Assembly (NCBI GenBank): GCA_027621915.1
Contig: JAQCAD010000017.1
Coordinates: forward strand, 1 to 58,987
Direction of reading: 5' to 3'
Length of the DNA: 58,987 nt
Origin: Pseudomonadota bacterium
GTDB lineage: Bacteria; Pseudomonadota; Gammaproteobacteria; Steroidobacterales; Woeseiaceae
The position numbers and the translations under genes are program-made. Below the pieces are notes generated by a model that was not told where the DNA came from, did not search any database, and saw only the letters and a program-made list of their open reading frames with translations. Numbering within the stretch: position 1 is the first letter of the stretch; every line of letters begins with the position of its first letter. This document shows positions 47,801 through 56,111 of the stretch, piece after piece.

Positions 47801-48345
47801 TTTTCTTTGAGTGACATTTCCGCTTTCTTGCGGCTGGTTATGTCGCGCAGGCTGATCACGAACACGCGTTCGTCGCCGACCATCAGACTGCTGGAATTAA
47901 TCTCCGCGTCGAATCTTTTGCCATCGGCCTTTGCGGCGCTGACCTCTCCACCCGAAAGGTCGACATTCGTGTCGTCAATGTTTGATTGATAAGGCTGCAG
48001 GAAATCCGCGAGCGTTCGCCCTGTCGAATCCGGCAGTATCGACACTATCGATGAGCCGATCAGTTTATCCTTGGTGACACCAAAGTAACGCGAGCAGATT
48101 TTGTTGCAATTGCGAATCGTGCCTTCTTCACTTACGGAAATCAGTGCTTCGGTCACGCTGTCAAAAATGACTTCAATCGGAGTGTCGGATAGCGTCAGCG
48201 ACCGCGTGGTCAGCGACTGAGTAATCGTCGCTTCCATTTTGTCGTAGTGGCGGTCGATAAGTTTCAGGAGCTCAATGAAATCGAGCTTCTGAATGCCCGA
48301 ATTCTCCGTCGCCTCCTTAATCTGTTTTCGCAGATCGCGATGCAT
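44827..48345 (-). CDS. Multidomain PAS/GAF/GGDEF/EAL c-di-GMP protein
   Basis: The 1172-residue protein has no membrane helix. The order appears to be PAS (about 57-175), PAS (180-300), GAF (315-465), two more PAS (475-725; LRDITSRKKAE, TDIADRKRNEE and TDITERKKAE end the blocks), GGDEF (about 735-900; LGGDEFGILLE with I-site RSTD) and EAL (about 910-1165). The EAL signature is ELL (HYELLLRM), with the Glu retained. INLSG, FEITET, SLDDFGSG, YLKIDGQF, IAERVES and AQGHYIARP supply the other catalytic residues, so both synthesis and hydrolysis look possible. Confidence 0.9.
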   Translation of the reverse strand: MHRDLRKQIKEATENSGIQKLDFIELLKLIDRHYDKMEATITQSLTTRSLTLSDTPIEVIFDSVTEALISVSEEGTIRNCNKICSRYFGVTKDKLIGSSIVSILPDSTGRTLADFLQPYQSNIDDTNVDLSGGEVSAAKADGKRFDAEINSSSLMVGDERVFVISLRDITSRKKAEMSLKENEERYRALVENAPEAIVVLDVTSNKFVDANEKACHLFNLPRKRLLSIGPQAISPRMQPDGTPSFGISRGYVGRALNGEHPIFEWTHKNSHGVEIPCEVRFSQLPSQDRKLIRVSITDIADRKRNEEFAYAQNKILEMVAVNTACDRTLRSICHCLEKINGGMFGAVMRLDVKNQTLSVEAAPSLPEPFKLALDFLKVEEGGVTCGAAVFNNRQEIVESIADDEAWRGLKALARKHDIRAAWSLPLHGAKDRIIGTLDIYLNEPRQPTTDELDKLARLARLAGLAIKKQIDDEKLKQSESRYRGLFENVVDGVYIASREGEIITVNPALVEMLGYESVDDLKRAGRTTVLYVNPVDRERVFARLEANGVVKNFEYRLRRKDGKEIVVLENSRAIYDDNGKVAAHEGTITDITERKKAETRVFEEKERAQVTLQSIGDGVITTDAQGFVDYINPVAQDLTGWDMRNAHGEPIDSLMMLINEHTRAAVENPVSRCLKEGRVITLAENSVLINKEGVEVPIQDSAAPIRDRIGNVIGAVMVFHDVSKESRLFRKLSYQASHDTLTGLINRREFENCLVAALDGAHGRPDETHALLYLDLDQFKVVNDTFGHTAGDELLRQITALVQANIRSTDIVARLGGDEFGILLERCTEERAMEVAEAIRGAIEEHRFTWKDAFTSARCSIGVVIVSSESADVASVMSSADVACYSAKDMGRNQIHLYQDTDASMRHEEMKWVSRITSAVEENRFELFYQPIVGIGKSTSNSRGHYELLLRMRDEKGDLVGPDQFIPAAERYNLMSTLDRWVIQQALSRLADRNPEAEEARFTLAINLSGTSLSEDRFLEFVINELKKQKLPNGAICFEITETAAISNLSRVIHFMQALKKLGCKFSLDDFGSGLSSFTYLKNLPVDYLKIDGQFIRNVAEDSVDESMVKAINQVGQAMGIATIAERVESRKVLDKLSELGIEYAQGHYIARPTSVQTFEPWAEQNATHQLA

Positions 48346-48732
48346 CGCCGCCCCGGTCAGATTTTTCGTTTTGCTGGCAACAAATTTCCCGCTAAGTGAT
48401 TACGTCAATTTGCGAGCGAATTTGCTGGCTTTTGCCGCCGATTCATCGCATTGCGACGTACTATCGGCAGCCTGCGTTACACACTATTTAGAAACGGCAG
48501 ATTCGTCTGTGAGCCAGCTCTCGTATTGAAAAATGATTGGGAATATATTCCCGAAAGCACTCGCTACATTATGTGATATCGAGAAGTCGTGCGATCTGAA
48601 CCGGGTAAAAAAACATGCTGCCAAAGTTTCAGGCCAGTGATGAGGTCTGGTGCAACAGCAGCGAACCGGCAAGTTCGTCTCGTCGCGTTCGGCGTCGCAA
48701 TGACTTAAGGAAAAAGCTGTTCTTTGCGAAAG
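48346..48732. other. Intergenic stretch before the GGDEF-EAL gene
   Basis: These 387 bp lie between a minus-strand gene stop and the GGDEF-EAL start. On the minus strand a TTGACG hexamer (48403-48408) is a possible -35, but no good -10 follows. No gene or terminator is clear. Confidence 0.3.
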
Positions 48733-49308
48733 TCAGTTAGATTCCTGGGCTGGCATCGAGATGACAGTCTCTCCGCCCGGGCCTTCCACGAGCGCGCCGT
48801 TGATCGTGGCCTTCTCGGGTGCATTACCGACTTTTATCGGAATCGCTATCGATCGAATGGCCAGGCCATCCGGCGTTTGGATCTCCGCCGAGACGTTGAT
48901 GTACACACGTCCTTCTCGCTGCGGAACCACTGACAGCTGCTGTACGCTGCCGGATGCTGGATCCGCGATTTCCAGCCGTTCGACCTGGCCCGACTGGAAC
49001 GCCAACGCGCTGCCGTCAACGATACTGTACTGGACATTGACCGGCCCCCGGTCAGAAGTGACCACGACATTGATCGAAACGGGCAAGCCGACGATCGCGT
49101 TACCAATGACTTCATAACTGATCGATATTGGTGCGGTCGGTTTTCCCGGAGAAGCAGAAGTTGTGTCCGACATCGAGGGCGTCGGTTTGCTGATGTCGAC
49201 TGCCTGCTGCTGATCGCCGGAAGTCGAACCGGTATCGCCCTGACAGGCACAGACCGACAGGTAAGCTGCTGCCAGTGCCGAGAATGTGATGCGTTTTTGA
49301 TGATTCAT
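48733..49308 (-). CDS. Small lipoprotein of unknown function
   Basis: From Met 49308 (MNHQKRITF) the protein has 191 residues with a lipoprotein-type signal ending in LSVCACQGD. The rest is beta-rich and resembles an Ig-like fold (ISYEVIGNAIVGLPVSINVV). A longer frame to 49416 is unlikely. It lies 31 nt downstream of the metalloprotease gene on the same strand, so it may be an accessory of that secreted protein. No catalytic motif. Confidence 0.65.
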   Translation of the reverse strand: MNHQKRITFSALAAAYLSVCACQGDTGSTSGDQQQAVDISKPTPSMSDTTSASPGKPTAPISISYEVIGNAIVGLPVSINVVVTSDRGPVNVQYSIVDGSALAFQSGQVERLEIADPASGSVQQLSVVPQREGRVYINVSAEIQTPDGLAIRSIAIPIKVGNAPEKATINGALVEGPGGETVISMPAQESN

Positions 49309-49339
49309 GCTGAGTACCAGGTTGGTCAATCGTACAAGT

Positions 49340-52300
49340 CTAGTTCGCCGAGACATCGAAGCAAACCTGTTCCGGAAATCCGGATGGTGAATCTTCATCT
49401 TCATGGCGAAATTCATTCAGGTCGATAAGGTAGTTGCCGGCGCTCAGCAGGCCACTGCTCGTTGCGACCTCACTATTCGGCGTGCAGCTGAATCCAGCCA
49501 CGAAGAGCTGCCCCGCGCGCCAAACAAGGAAATCGGGGTCACTGTGTTCACTATTTTCCGGGTCGTTCTCATCTGCAGTGCAGTCAAAGCCTCCTGTTGG
49601 CAGCGACGGTGCCGGATTGGCGACCGCGGAAAACGTAACGCGGGTTGGCGCTGACAAATTGAGCGTAAGGTATCGATGTTCCGAGAGTTTGTTCCCTTCT
49701 CTGCCATCGTCGAACTGACTGTTGACGCAAACGGGAACTGGCGCGCCACCCAAGGTTATCGGCTGGTATATCGGCAGTACATCGGCATTCGTTCCAGGAC
49801 CATCATTCGTCTCCGCCGTTCCCCATATATCGATTCCTGTCGGGTTGATGCCATTGGCGGTGAGCAGCGCATTGATGAAAGCATCCTGCCCTGTGTTTTG
49901 CTGCTTCAGGTACGTGGCAAACGTGAAAATACTGGTGAACGCGGACGTCGTGGACTGCGGACCGGTCATGACATCGTAGATCGGCCCGAATCCGATGCTG
50001 GAATTGTCGACACCGTCATCGTTGGTGTCCCAAAGATCGTAAATCAGCCTGATGACGGTCTGTTCATTGAACCAGCCATCCGGTCCGAAACTGCTGCTCT
50101 CGGAATTGAAACCGCCGCCGGATGAACTTGAAGCCGTGTCGCAATAGAGCGGATTGTTCAGAGCCATAGCCGCAAGGGCGGACGCCCATCCTTCGCCGAA
50201 TGCGACTCTCGCATCCAGCAAGTCTCCTCCTCCATGCGTGCCACCTATACTGTCAGACCGTGAGAAGTTGTCTTCAAAATAATGACCCCATTCGTGGACG
50301 ACAACGTGGTCATCGAATTCTTCTGTATCGACTCCGTCCAGGCCCAGGAGGAACAAAGCGCTTGCCCCATTGTAAAAAGACGTCGGCAGATCGCCCAGAT
50401 CGATATCCTGCGGGCTAGCCTGTTTATTGTCAGGGCTCCAGAATGCATCCAGCGCTGGAAAATTTGTTGCCGGATCTTCGGCGATGACGAATTGCATGGC
50501 GCTGTAAATCGTGTCCAGGATGGAAAATGGCGCTGCAACTCGCGCGCCGGTGTAGTTGCTGCCGCCCCAACCCGTTGTTGCTGTGAAATTCCTGGTCTGA
50601 TTCGTGACCCCGGAATCAAATACTGCGGAGTCCATGGCATAAAGCGGGCGCTGACCCAGCGGCGGCGGACTTCCCGATGTATCGACGTTATTGCGGACCT
50701 CGACGTTCCAGTTCGCAGAGATCAACTCGGCGCGGACGCGAATCATTACGCTCGTTGAGGCATTGCCGGTGAGTGAATACGCGCCAAAATCATCAGCGAT
50801 TGCAGAATCGAGCACCGTCGTACCAGCCGCATTCAGTAACTGCACTGTCGCGCGCCTGATCGGGCGAATTTCAACGTTGCTGAAATTCAGCCCTCTGCAA
50901 TTTGCGTTCGGTGGCGGAAATTCGTACGAAAGCGCGCCGGAGATCGTCACTACCGCAGCCGGTTCCTGGACCGTAATCAAAACCGTGTCTGCGGACGACA
51001 ATCCGGAGGGGTCCGTTACGGTCAGCTGAAACGTCAGGGTTTCGGAAATGCCGGCGGCGACATCGGGGGCTGTAAAACTGGTGCCGGCAGTAGCCGGAGA
51101 ATTCAGGGTGACGTTGGCGCCGCCCGTCTGCGACCAAGCGTAGGAAAGCGTATCGCCGTCGGGGTCTGTGCCCGAACCTGCGAGACTGACCAGGGTCAAT
51201 TCGAGCGCATTCTGATCAACACCCGCGTCAGCAGTTGGCGGTTGATTCATCGTTGGAATTGGATCGTTGTTAATGGTAATCGTAACTGTATCCGATCCGA
51301 TTGCACCGTCATTATCCGTGACAACGAAACTGAAAATCAATTCCTGAGGTGCTTCTATCGTCGGTGCAACGAATGAAGCAAATGCCATGTCTGCATCAGT
51401 AATAACGACAGCCGGACCACTATCCTGCTGCCAATTAAACGACGCAATGAACCCATCGGCATCTGTACCGGTGCCAGCCAAATAAGCTGTTGTCCCTTCA
51501 TCGACAGTCTGATCATCACCACCATTAGCTGTAGGCGCTTGATTGGAAGGTGGTGGTGGTGCAGTTAGTCTTCCTGAAGCATCCAGGAGGCTGAATATGT
51601 AGTCAATTCTATCCGCAATAAAATTTAAAACATCCGTTTTAATATCGTTCAAACCATAACTTGCAAGAAACTGATCTAAGTATGTCTGCCACTGGCTTCC
51701 TTGCCACTCTAGTTCTGCAATAATGTCAGTGCGAGAAAATTGTGTCCCATTATTAGTTAGTCTGATCGCCTCGTCATAAAGGAAATTAAAATAGGAGTCT
51801 ATATGATCGACGAGCCGACTTTGTGCTTGAGAACGATACCCTCCACTACCTAAAAGGCCGGCAGCCGCTGCCTGCCTCGCCGCCGCATCTTGCTCGGATT
51901 CGAGTGCCGCTAATTCAGCTATTAAACGGGAATCTGCGGACGCAATTAACTGACCTATGTCAGCAATACCAGACTGCGAAACGTCGTTAATCGCAATCGT
52001 TACTGTGTCCGATCCAATGGCGTTGTCGTTATCTGTGACTCTTAAACGGAACTGGAGAATTTCCGGCGACGAAACCATTGGTGCCGTAAATGTAACGTTA
52101 GCCGTATTTGCACCGGAGATAGCCACCTCTGCGCCACCTACTTGCTGCCAGCTAAAGGAAGCTACGCTGCCATCAGTATCCGCACCTGCGCCTATCAAGT
52201 TGACTATCGCACCTTCGTTGACGCTCTGATCAACACCCGCGTCAGCAGTTGGCGGTTGATTCTGGGTTGGTGTAGGTGGTGGGGGCGGTGGTGGTGGACT

Positions 52301-52387
52301 TACTGCGGCTGAAGATCCGCCTCCACCGCCGCAAGCCGAGAGAAATACAAGCACAATAAAAGTCAGATAGCGGGTAGACCATCGCAT
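49340..52387 (-). CDS. Lipoprotein PKD-repeat zinc metalloprotease (gluzincin-like)
   Basis: The 1015-residue protein begins with a lipoprotein signal (LVFLSACGGGGGSS), then a proline-rich linker. Three PKD/Ig-like repeats lie at about 43-133, 280-370 and 378-475. A carboxypeptidase-regulatory-like beta domain (about 477-570) precedes a zinc protease domain with H698-E-W-G-H702 (HEXXH) and E732 in GEGW as probable third ligand. A C-terminal pre-peptidase-like domain (PVCVNSQFDDGREG onward) completes it. Between PKD1 and PKD2 lies an AT-rich helical insert (about residues 140-275). It is anchored on the outer side of a membrane; substrate unknown. Confidence 0.82.
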   Translation of the reverse strand: MRWSTRYLTFIVLVFLSACGGGGGSSAAVSPPPPPPPPTPTQNQPPTADAGVDQSVNEGAIVNLIGAGADTDGSVASFSWQQVGGAEVAISGANTANVTFTAPMVSSPEILQFRLRVTDNDNAIGSDTVTIAINDVSQSGIADIGQLIASADSRLIAELAALESEQDAAARQAAAAGLLGSGGYRSQAQSRLVDHIDSYFNFLYDEAIRLTNNGTQFSRTDIIAELEWQGSQWQTYLDQFLASYGLNDIKTDVLNFIADRIDYIFSLLDASGRLTAPPPPSNQAPTANGGDDQTVDEGTTAYLAGTGTDADGFIASFNWQQDSGPAVVITDADMAFASFVAPTIEAPQELIFSFVVTDNDGAIGSDTVTITINNDPIPTMNQPPTADAGVDQNALELTLVSLAGSGTDPDGDTLSYAWSQTGGANVTLNSPATAGTSFTAPDVAAGISETLTFQLTVTDPSGLSSADTVLITVQEPAAVVTISGALSYEFPPPNANCRGLNFSNVEIRPIRRATVQLLNAAGTTVLDSAIADDFGAYSLTGNASTSVMIRVRAELISANWNVEVRNNVDTSGSPPPLGQRPLYAMDSAVFDSGVTNQTRNFTATTGWGGSNYTGARVAAPFSILDTIYSAMQFVIAEDPATNFPALDAFWSPDNKQASPQDIDLGDLPTSFYNGASALFLLGLDGVDTEEFDDHVVVHEWGHYFEDNFSRSDSIGGTHGGGDLLDARVAFGEGWASALAAMALNNPLYCDTASSSSGGGFNSESSSFGPDGWFNEQTVIRLIYDLWDTNDDGVDNSSIGFGPIYDVMTGPQSTTSAFTSIFTFATYLKQQNTGQDAFINALLTANGINPTGIDIWGTAETNDGPGTNADVLPIYQPITLGGAPVPVCVNSQFDDGREGNKLSEHRYLTLNLSAPTRVTFSAVANPAPSLPTGGFDCTADENDPENSEHSDPDFLVWRAGQLFVAGFSCTPNSEVATSSGLLSAGNYLIDLNEFRHEDEDSPSGFPEQVCFDVSAN
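51211..51248. repeat. 38-bp exact direct repeat, copy 1
   Basis: The sequence beginning TCTGATCAACACCCGCGTCA is identical over 38 bp with 52225-52262. Both encode the start of a PKD unit (NQPPTADAGVDQ) on the minus strand. The spacing is 1014 bp, a whole number of codons. Confidence 0.9.
52225..52262. repeat. 38-bp exact direct repeat, copy 2
   Basis: This is the second copy of the 38-bp identical segment. It lies in the first PKD repeat of the metalloprotease gene. Confidence 0.9.
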
Positions 52388-52797
52388 GACATCGACCTCT
52401 TTTTGTTCTTACTTGTTTGTTAGCATAGCAGTTTGCTGGCAACGCCCTGATTGCTGCTCGAACCGCACGCAGCAATTGCCAGAGTTGCCGTCAATAAGAC
52501 GAGCTGTCGGAAAAATCCAACGATGAGCTTGCCCAAGCTCTTCGAATGCCTGCCGTTCAAATGCTGTCTCCCAAGACCCAAGCGTTTGCCCGAATCCCTT
52601 CGGACGATGCACCTTCTGCGATCATATCAACAGAAATCCCGTGCGGACAGTGCAGAAGGCGTCCCGATACGGCGACAGCGCCTGACAGATCAGGCACTTA
52701 CTGAGACACAATTCCTGTACCGTCGCCCAGTATTGATAGAATCTGCCATGCTTAGAAGCAGCTACTTCACATTTGTTGCAGAATTGTCGTAAACCTG
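52388..52797. other. Divergent intergenic region (metalloprotease / galE)
   Basis: Within 410 bp, a GAGGT ribosome-binding site precedes the metalloprotease ATG on the minus strand. On the plus strand TAGAAT at 52737-52742 is a possible galE -10 without a good -35. Minus frame 52409-52612 and plus frame 52451-52792 do not look like genes. Confidence 0.3.
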
Positions 52798-53805
52798 ATG
52801 AATAACAAAGAGATATTGGTTACCGGCGGCGCCGGTTACATCGGCAGTCACGTGGTACGCCAACTTGGCGCTGCGGGCGAATCCGTTGTGACGCTCGATA
52901 ATCTATCGACCGGCTTCGAAGCCGCAGTCACTGCGGGCGAACTGGTGATCGGCGACACCGGCGATGCTGATCTCCTGGAGCGACTTTTCGAAGAGCACGC
53001 TATCGATACTGTCATGCATTTTGCGGCACACACCATCGTCCCCGAGTCCGTGGCAGATCCGCTGAAGTATTACCGCAATAACGCCGCGAACAGCCGAACG
53101 TTACTGGAAGCCTGTCAACGCCACGGTGTTTCCAATTTTGTGTTTTCGTCGACCGCGGCGGTCTACGGAATTCCCGCTGACGGCAAGGCATCGGAAACCT
53201 CGCCAACACAACCGATCAATCCCTATGGCACTTCAAAACTGATGACTGAGTGGATGTTGCGTGACCTGGCCGCGGCAGGCGGTCCGTCCTATGTTGCCCT
53301 TCGATACTTCAATGTCGCCGGTTGTGAGCCATCAGGCACGATCGGTCAATCGACGCCAAAAGCTACTTTGCTGGTGAAAGTCGCTTGCGAGGCCGCGGTC
53401 GGGAAGCGGCCGCACATCTCGGTATTCGGTACAGATTATCCAACGCCCGATGGAACCGGTCTCAGGGATTACATTCACGTCGATGACCTGGCGAGCGCGC
53501 ATCTGGATGCACTGACTTATCTGCGTGCGGGCGGCCAGCCAACGACACTGAATTGCGGTTATGGTCACGGTTACAGCGTACGCGAAGTGCTGCGCGCTGT
53601 GGAAAAGGCTGGCGGTGTAACTCTCAAGATTGTCGATGAACCCCGGCGGGCGGGCGACCCCCCTGCGCTGATTGCGGTCGCCGAGCGCGTGCGAACAGAG
53701 CTTGGGTGGGTCCCGAAGTATGACGATCTCGATACTATCGTGAGCACTGCACTTGCGTGGGAGAAAAAAATCGCGACGAAGGACCCGAGTGCCTACTGGG
53801 CGTAA
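52798..53805 (+). CDS. galE: UDP-glucose 4-epimerase
   Basis: The 335-residue protein has the extended SDR cofactor loop VTGGAGYIGSHVV at residues 8-20. Catalytic Y143 and K147 lie in NPYGTSKLMTE. The SSTAAVYG strand and later substrate-binding segments (LRDYIHVDDLASAHLDALTY, LNCGYGHGYSVREVL) match GalE. It interconverts UDP-glucose and UDP-galactose; some homologues also act on the N-acetyl forms. It is followed by the GGGGTCAGAGCCC repeat hairpin. Confidence 0.93.
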   Translation: MNNKEILVTGGAGYIGSHVVRQLGAAGESVVTLDNLSTGFEAAVTAGELVIGDTGDADLLERLFEEHAIDTVMHFAAHTIVPESVADPLKYYRNNAANSRTLLEACQRHGVSNFVFSSTAAVYGIPADGKASETSPTQPINPYGTSKLMTEWMLRDLAAAGGPSYVALRYFNVAGCEPSGTIGQSTPKATLLVKVACEAAVGKRPHISVFGTDYPTPDGTGLRDYIHVDDLASAHLDALTYLRAGGQPTTLNCGYGHGYSVREVLRAVEKAGGVTLKIVDEPRRAGDPPALIAVAERVRTELGWVPKYDDLDTIVSTALAWEKKIATKDPSAYWA

Positions 53806-53810
53806 ATCGA

Positions 53811-53912
53811 AAAAAGGGGTCAGAGCCCGTTTTAAAAAAGGGGTCAGAGCCCGTTTTCTCCCGGCACTGCAACCCGAACATCGGCGAGAAACGGGCTCTG
53901 ACCCCTTTTTTT
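53811..53912. repeat. GGGGTCAGAGCCC repeat cluster (two direct, one inverted)
   Basis: Two direct copies of AAAAAGGGGTCAGAGCCCGT with flanking T's lie at 53811-53833 and 53834-53857. An inverted copy lies at 53889-53912. The inverted pair can fold into a long hairpin behind galE, ending in a T-run. Motifs of this type are associated with REP-like repeats and RAYT transposases in Gammaproteobacteria (recalled, not searched). No transposase gene is nearby. Confidence 0.85.
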
Positions 53913-53931
53913 CGAGTGCTACACTGATCTC

Positions 53932-55398
53932 ATGAAATTCCCAAGGCCACAATCACTGAATGGACTGATCCTCGTCGGATTCGGCCTGGTGGCGTTACCG
54001 TCGCTGATCGCGGTGCTCTGGGCACTGGTAAATCTTGGTCGACTGGCCGAACAGAGCGAACAACTTGTCGTAACCGGCGTCACCGCGGCGGAAGACAATC
54101 GACAACTCTCGCAACAGATCGCCTCACTGGAACGGGCTGCACGTCAATACCTCGTGCTGCGAAATGAAGACAGTCGGGCGCTTTTGAAGCAGGACATGGC
54201 CGGCGTCGAACGAACACTGGACAAGATTTGGCCTTTGGCGGAAAAGGCCAATGCAGATTCATTTGCCAGGGCGATTCGGGTGTCGTCCCGCCGCATCGTC
54301 GAAAATTTAGCCGCCAACAATTTTACCGATGAAACCGGCGAATCAGTCATCGCCGAATTCACCGTGCTCCGGCAACGCGTTAACCGACTGACCCTGACGC
54401 TCAGCAACCACATTGAGCTGGAGTTGAATCGCCTCCAGGAAAGCACACGTCATGCACAGCAGGTATCAGCATGGCAGACGGCTGCACTCGTTCCTGGGAC
54501 TTTAATACTTGTCTTGTTTTTCACAGTGCTGGTCGCGAAACCGATTCGCCAGATCGACCGTGCAATCGCACAGCTTGGCAAGAGTGGGTTCTCCAGGCCA
54601 ATCGTAGTGAAAGGACCGTCTGACCTTGAGCGTCTTGGCCGCCAGCTCGAATGGCTCAGACGGAGACTGCTCGAGCTTGCGCAGGAAAAAAACCGTTTTC
54701 TTCGTCACATGTCGCACGAATTAAAGACGCCGCTTGCCAACATTCGCGAAGGCACCGAATTACTGCTTGACGGTACTGTCGGCGAACTGGATCAGCCACA
54801 ACGAGAAGTAACTGACATCCTCCGAATGAACGGATTGAAACTGCAGCATTTGATCGAGAACCTGCTGAGCTTCAGCGCCTGGCAGTCGAAGAACGAAGTT
54901 TTGACATTGTCAGACTTCCCGCTGCGGTCTCTTGTGATTTCTGTGGCCAAAGCTCAGCGCCTGGCGCTCAAGGCTGCCAAAATCCAGTTAAAGCTCGACG
55001 TCGAAGACATCGTTATCACGGCCGACCGCGACAAACTCAGAACGGTACTGGACAACCTTTTGTCCAATGCGGTCAAGTTCACACCTGTTGATGGCATTGT
55101 CACGATCCGGGCGAGATCGACACCTGCAAGTTTTGTGCTCGAGTTCGCGGACACGGGACCAGGAATTCCGGAGGATGAGAGTCCGAGAATATTTGAAGCA
55201 TTTTTCCAGGGCCATCGGGAACAAGGTGGTCATATCGCTGGTACGGGAATCGGGCTTTCGGTCGTGCTTGAGTGCATACAGGCACATGAAGGTTCAGTAG
55301 AATTGGTCAATTCAGACGAATTTTCCGGCGCTCATTTCCGAATTCACATTCCGCAAAAAAGAGAAGCCGCGAATGAAAGGATCGCCGCAAATGCCTGA
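53932..55398 (+). CDS. glrK: Sensor histidine kinase GlrK/QseE
   Basis: The 488-residue kinase has two membrane helices (about 12-35 and 185-205) around a periplasmic helical domain. A HAMP linker (AKPIRQIDRAIAQLGKSGFS), HisKA with H262 (FLRHMSHELKTPLANIREGT) and HATPase motifs follow (LDNLLSNAVKFTP, FADTGPGIPED, GTGIGLSVV). The layout and the downstream lipoprotein and sigma-54 regulator identify GlrK, the QseE homologue controlling envelope/amino-sugar responses in E. coli. It overlaps the next gene. Confidence 0.82.
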   Translation: MKFPRPQSLNGLILVGFGLVALPSLIAVLWALVNLGRLAEQSEQLVVTGVTAAEDNRQLSQQIASLERAARQYLVLRNEDSRALLKQDMAGVERTLDKIWPLAEKANADSFARAIRVSSRRIVENLAANNFTDETGESVIAEFTVLRQRVNRLTLTLSNHIELELNRLQESTRHAQQVSAWQTAALVPGTLILVLFFTVLVAKPIRQIDRAIAQLGKSGFSRPIVVKGPSDLERLGRQLEWLRRRLLELAQEKNRFLRHMSHELKTPLANIREGTELLLDGTVGELDQPQREVTDILRMNGLKLQHLIENLLSFSAWQSKNEVLTLSDFPLRSLVISVAKAQRLALKAAKIQLKLDVEDIVITADRDKLRTVLDNLLSNAVKFTPVDGIVTIRARSTPASFVLEFADTGPGIPEDESPRIFEAFFQGHREQGGHIAGTGIGLSVVLECIQAHEGSVELVNSDEFSGAHFRIHIPQKREAANERIAANA

Positions 55399-56026
55399 GA
55401 GTTCAACGCAAAACCGACGGATTACCAGCGCCTTACTACTCGCGGCCCTTCTCCTGTCGGGATGTGCAACGGCAACAGACTGGCTTAAGGGCCGGCGAAC
55501 GGCCAGCGCTGACGAACCGATTATCCTGGGTGCCCCTGACGCCAGCTCCTACCTGACTGAACTGTATGAACTTGCCAGTGGCGACCCGGCAACCCAGGCT
55601 GAGATCTATGCAGATGCAGAGGCTGCAGCCAAGCTGACGCCGGGAACCTCAACCCAGCTGCGTTTTGCGCTGATTCTCGCCACACCAGGCCATAGTGAAT
55701 CTGACGGATCCGGGGCCCAGGGTATTTTGCGAGAGCTCCTCTCGCAGCAGGAACTGATGACGGCGGCCGAGATATCGCTCGCAACAATTTACCTGAAAGA
55801 CGTTGAAACCCGAATCGTGCTTGATGCCGAGGCACGGCGATTGCGTACTGCGAATACAGCGGCGGCAACGACCGAGGCGGCGGCCGTTAATCAACGACTG
55901 GCGAGGCTCGAAGCCGAAAACCGGCAACTCCGTGCGTCCCTGGCCGACGCAGAGGCCAAGTTGGAGGAGATAATGTCGATTGAACGGTCCATCCGCGAAC
56001 AGTCTGGTGACAACGCACCCCAATAG
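55391..56026 (+). CDS. qseG: QseG/GlrL-like lipoprotein of the GlrK-GlrR system
   Basis: From Met 55391 (AAGGA ten nt upstream; Met 55373 possible) the protein has 211 residues. The lipoprotein signal ends in LLLSGCATATD. The rest is a tetratricopeptide-poor helical coil (RLARLEAENRQLRASLADAE near the end). In E. coli QseG (YfhG) is the outer-membrane lipoprotein that activates the kinase. Its position between glrK and glrR matches that operon. Sequence similarity alone is modest. Confidence 0.72.
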   Translation: MPESSTQNRRITSALLLAALLLSGCATATDWLKGRRTASADEPIILGAPDASSYLTELYELASGDPATQAEIYADAEAAAKLTPGTSTQLRFALILATPGHSESDGSGAQGILRELLSQQELMTAAEISLATIYLKDVETRIVLDAEARRLRTANTAAATTEAAAVNQRLARLEAENRQLRASLADAEAKLEEIMSIERSIREQSGDNAPQ

Positions 56027-56111
56027 GCGGCGCCTGCGGTTCCGTTGTAAACTTCGTTCAACATAATACGAACTCCCGGAACTCGCTTCCGACACCCATG
56101 GTGCTGATCTG

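Noticed and set aside
48484-48672. 62-codon minus frame in the gap before the GGDEF-EAL gene
   Set aside because: It has no ribosome-binding site, fold or neighbour support.
52451-52792. 113-codon plus frame before galE
   Set aside because: The composition is Arg/Leu/Ser-rich with no motif or ribosome-binding site; the minus frame 52409-52612 is likewise unconvincing.
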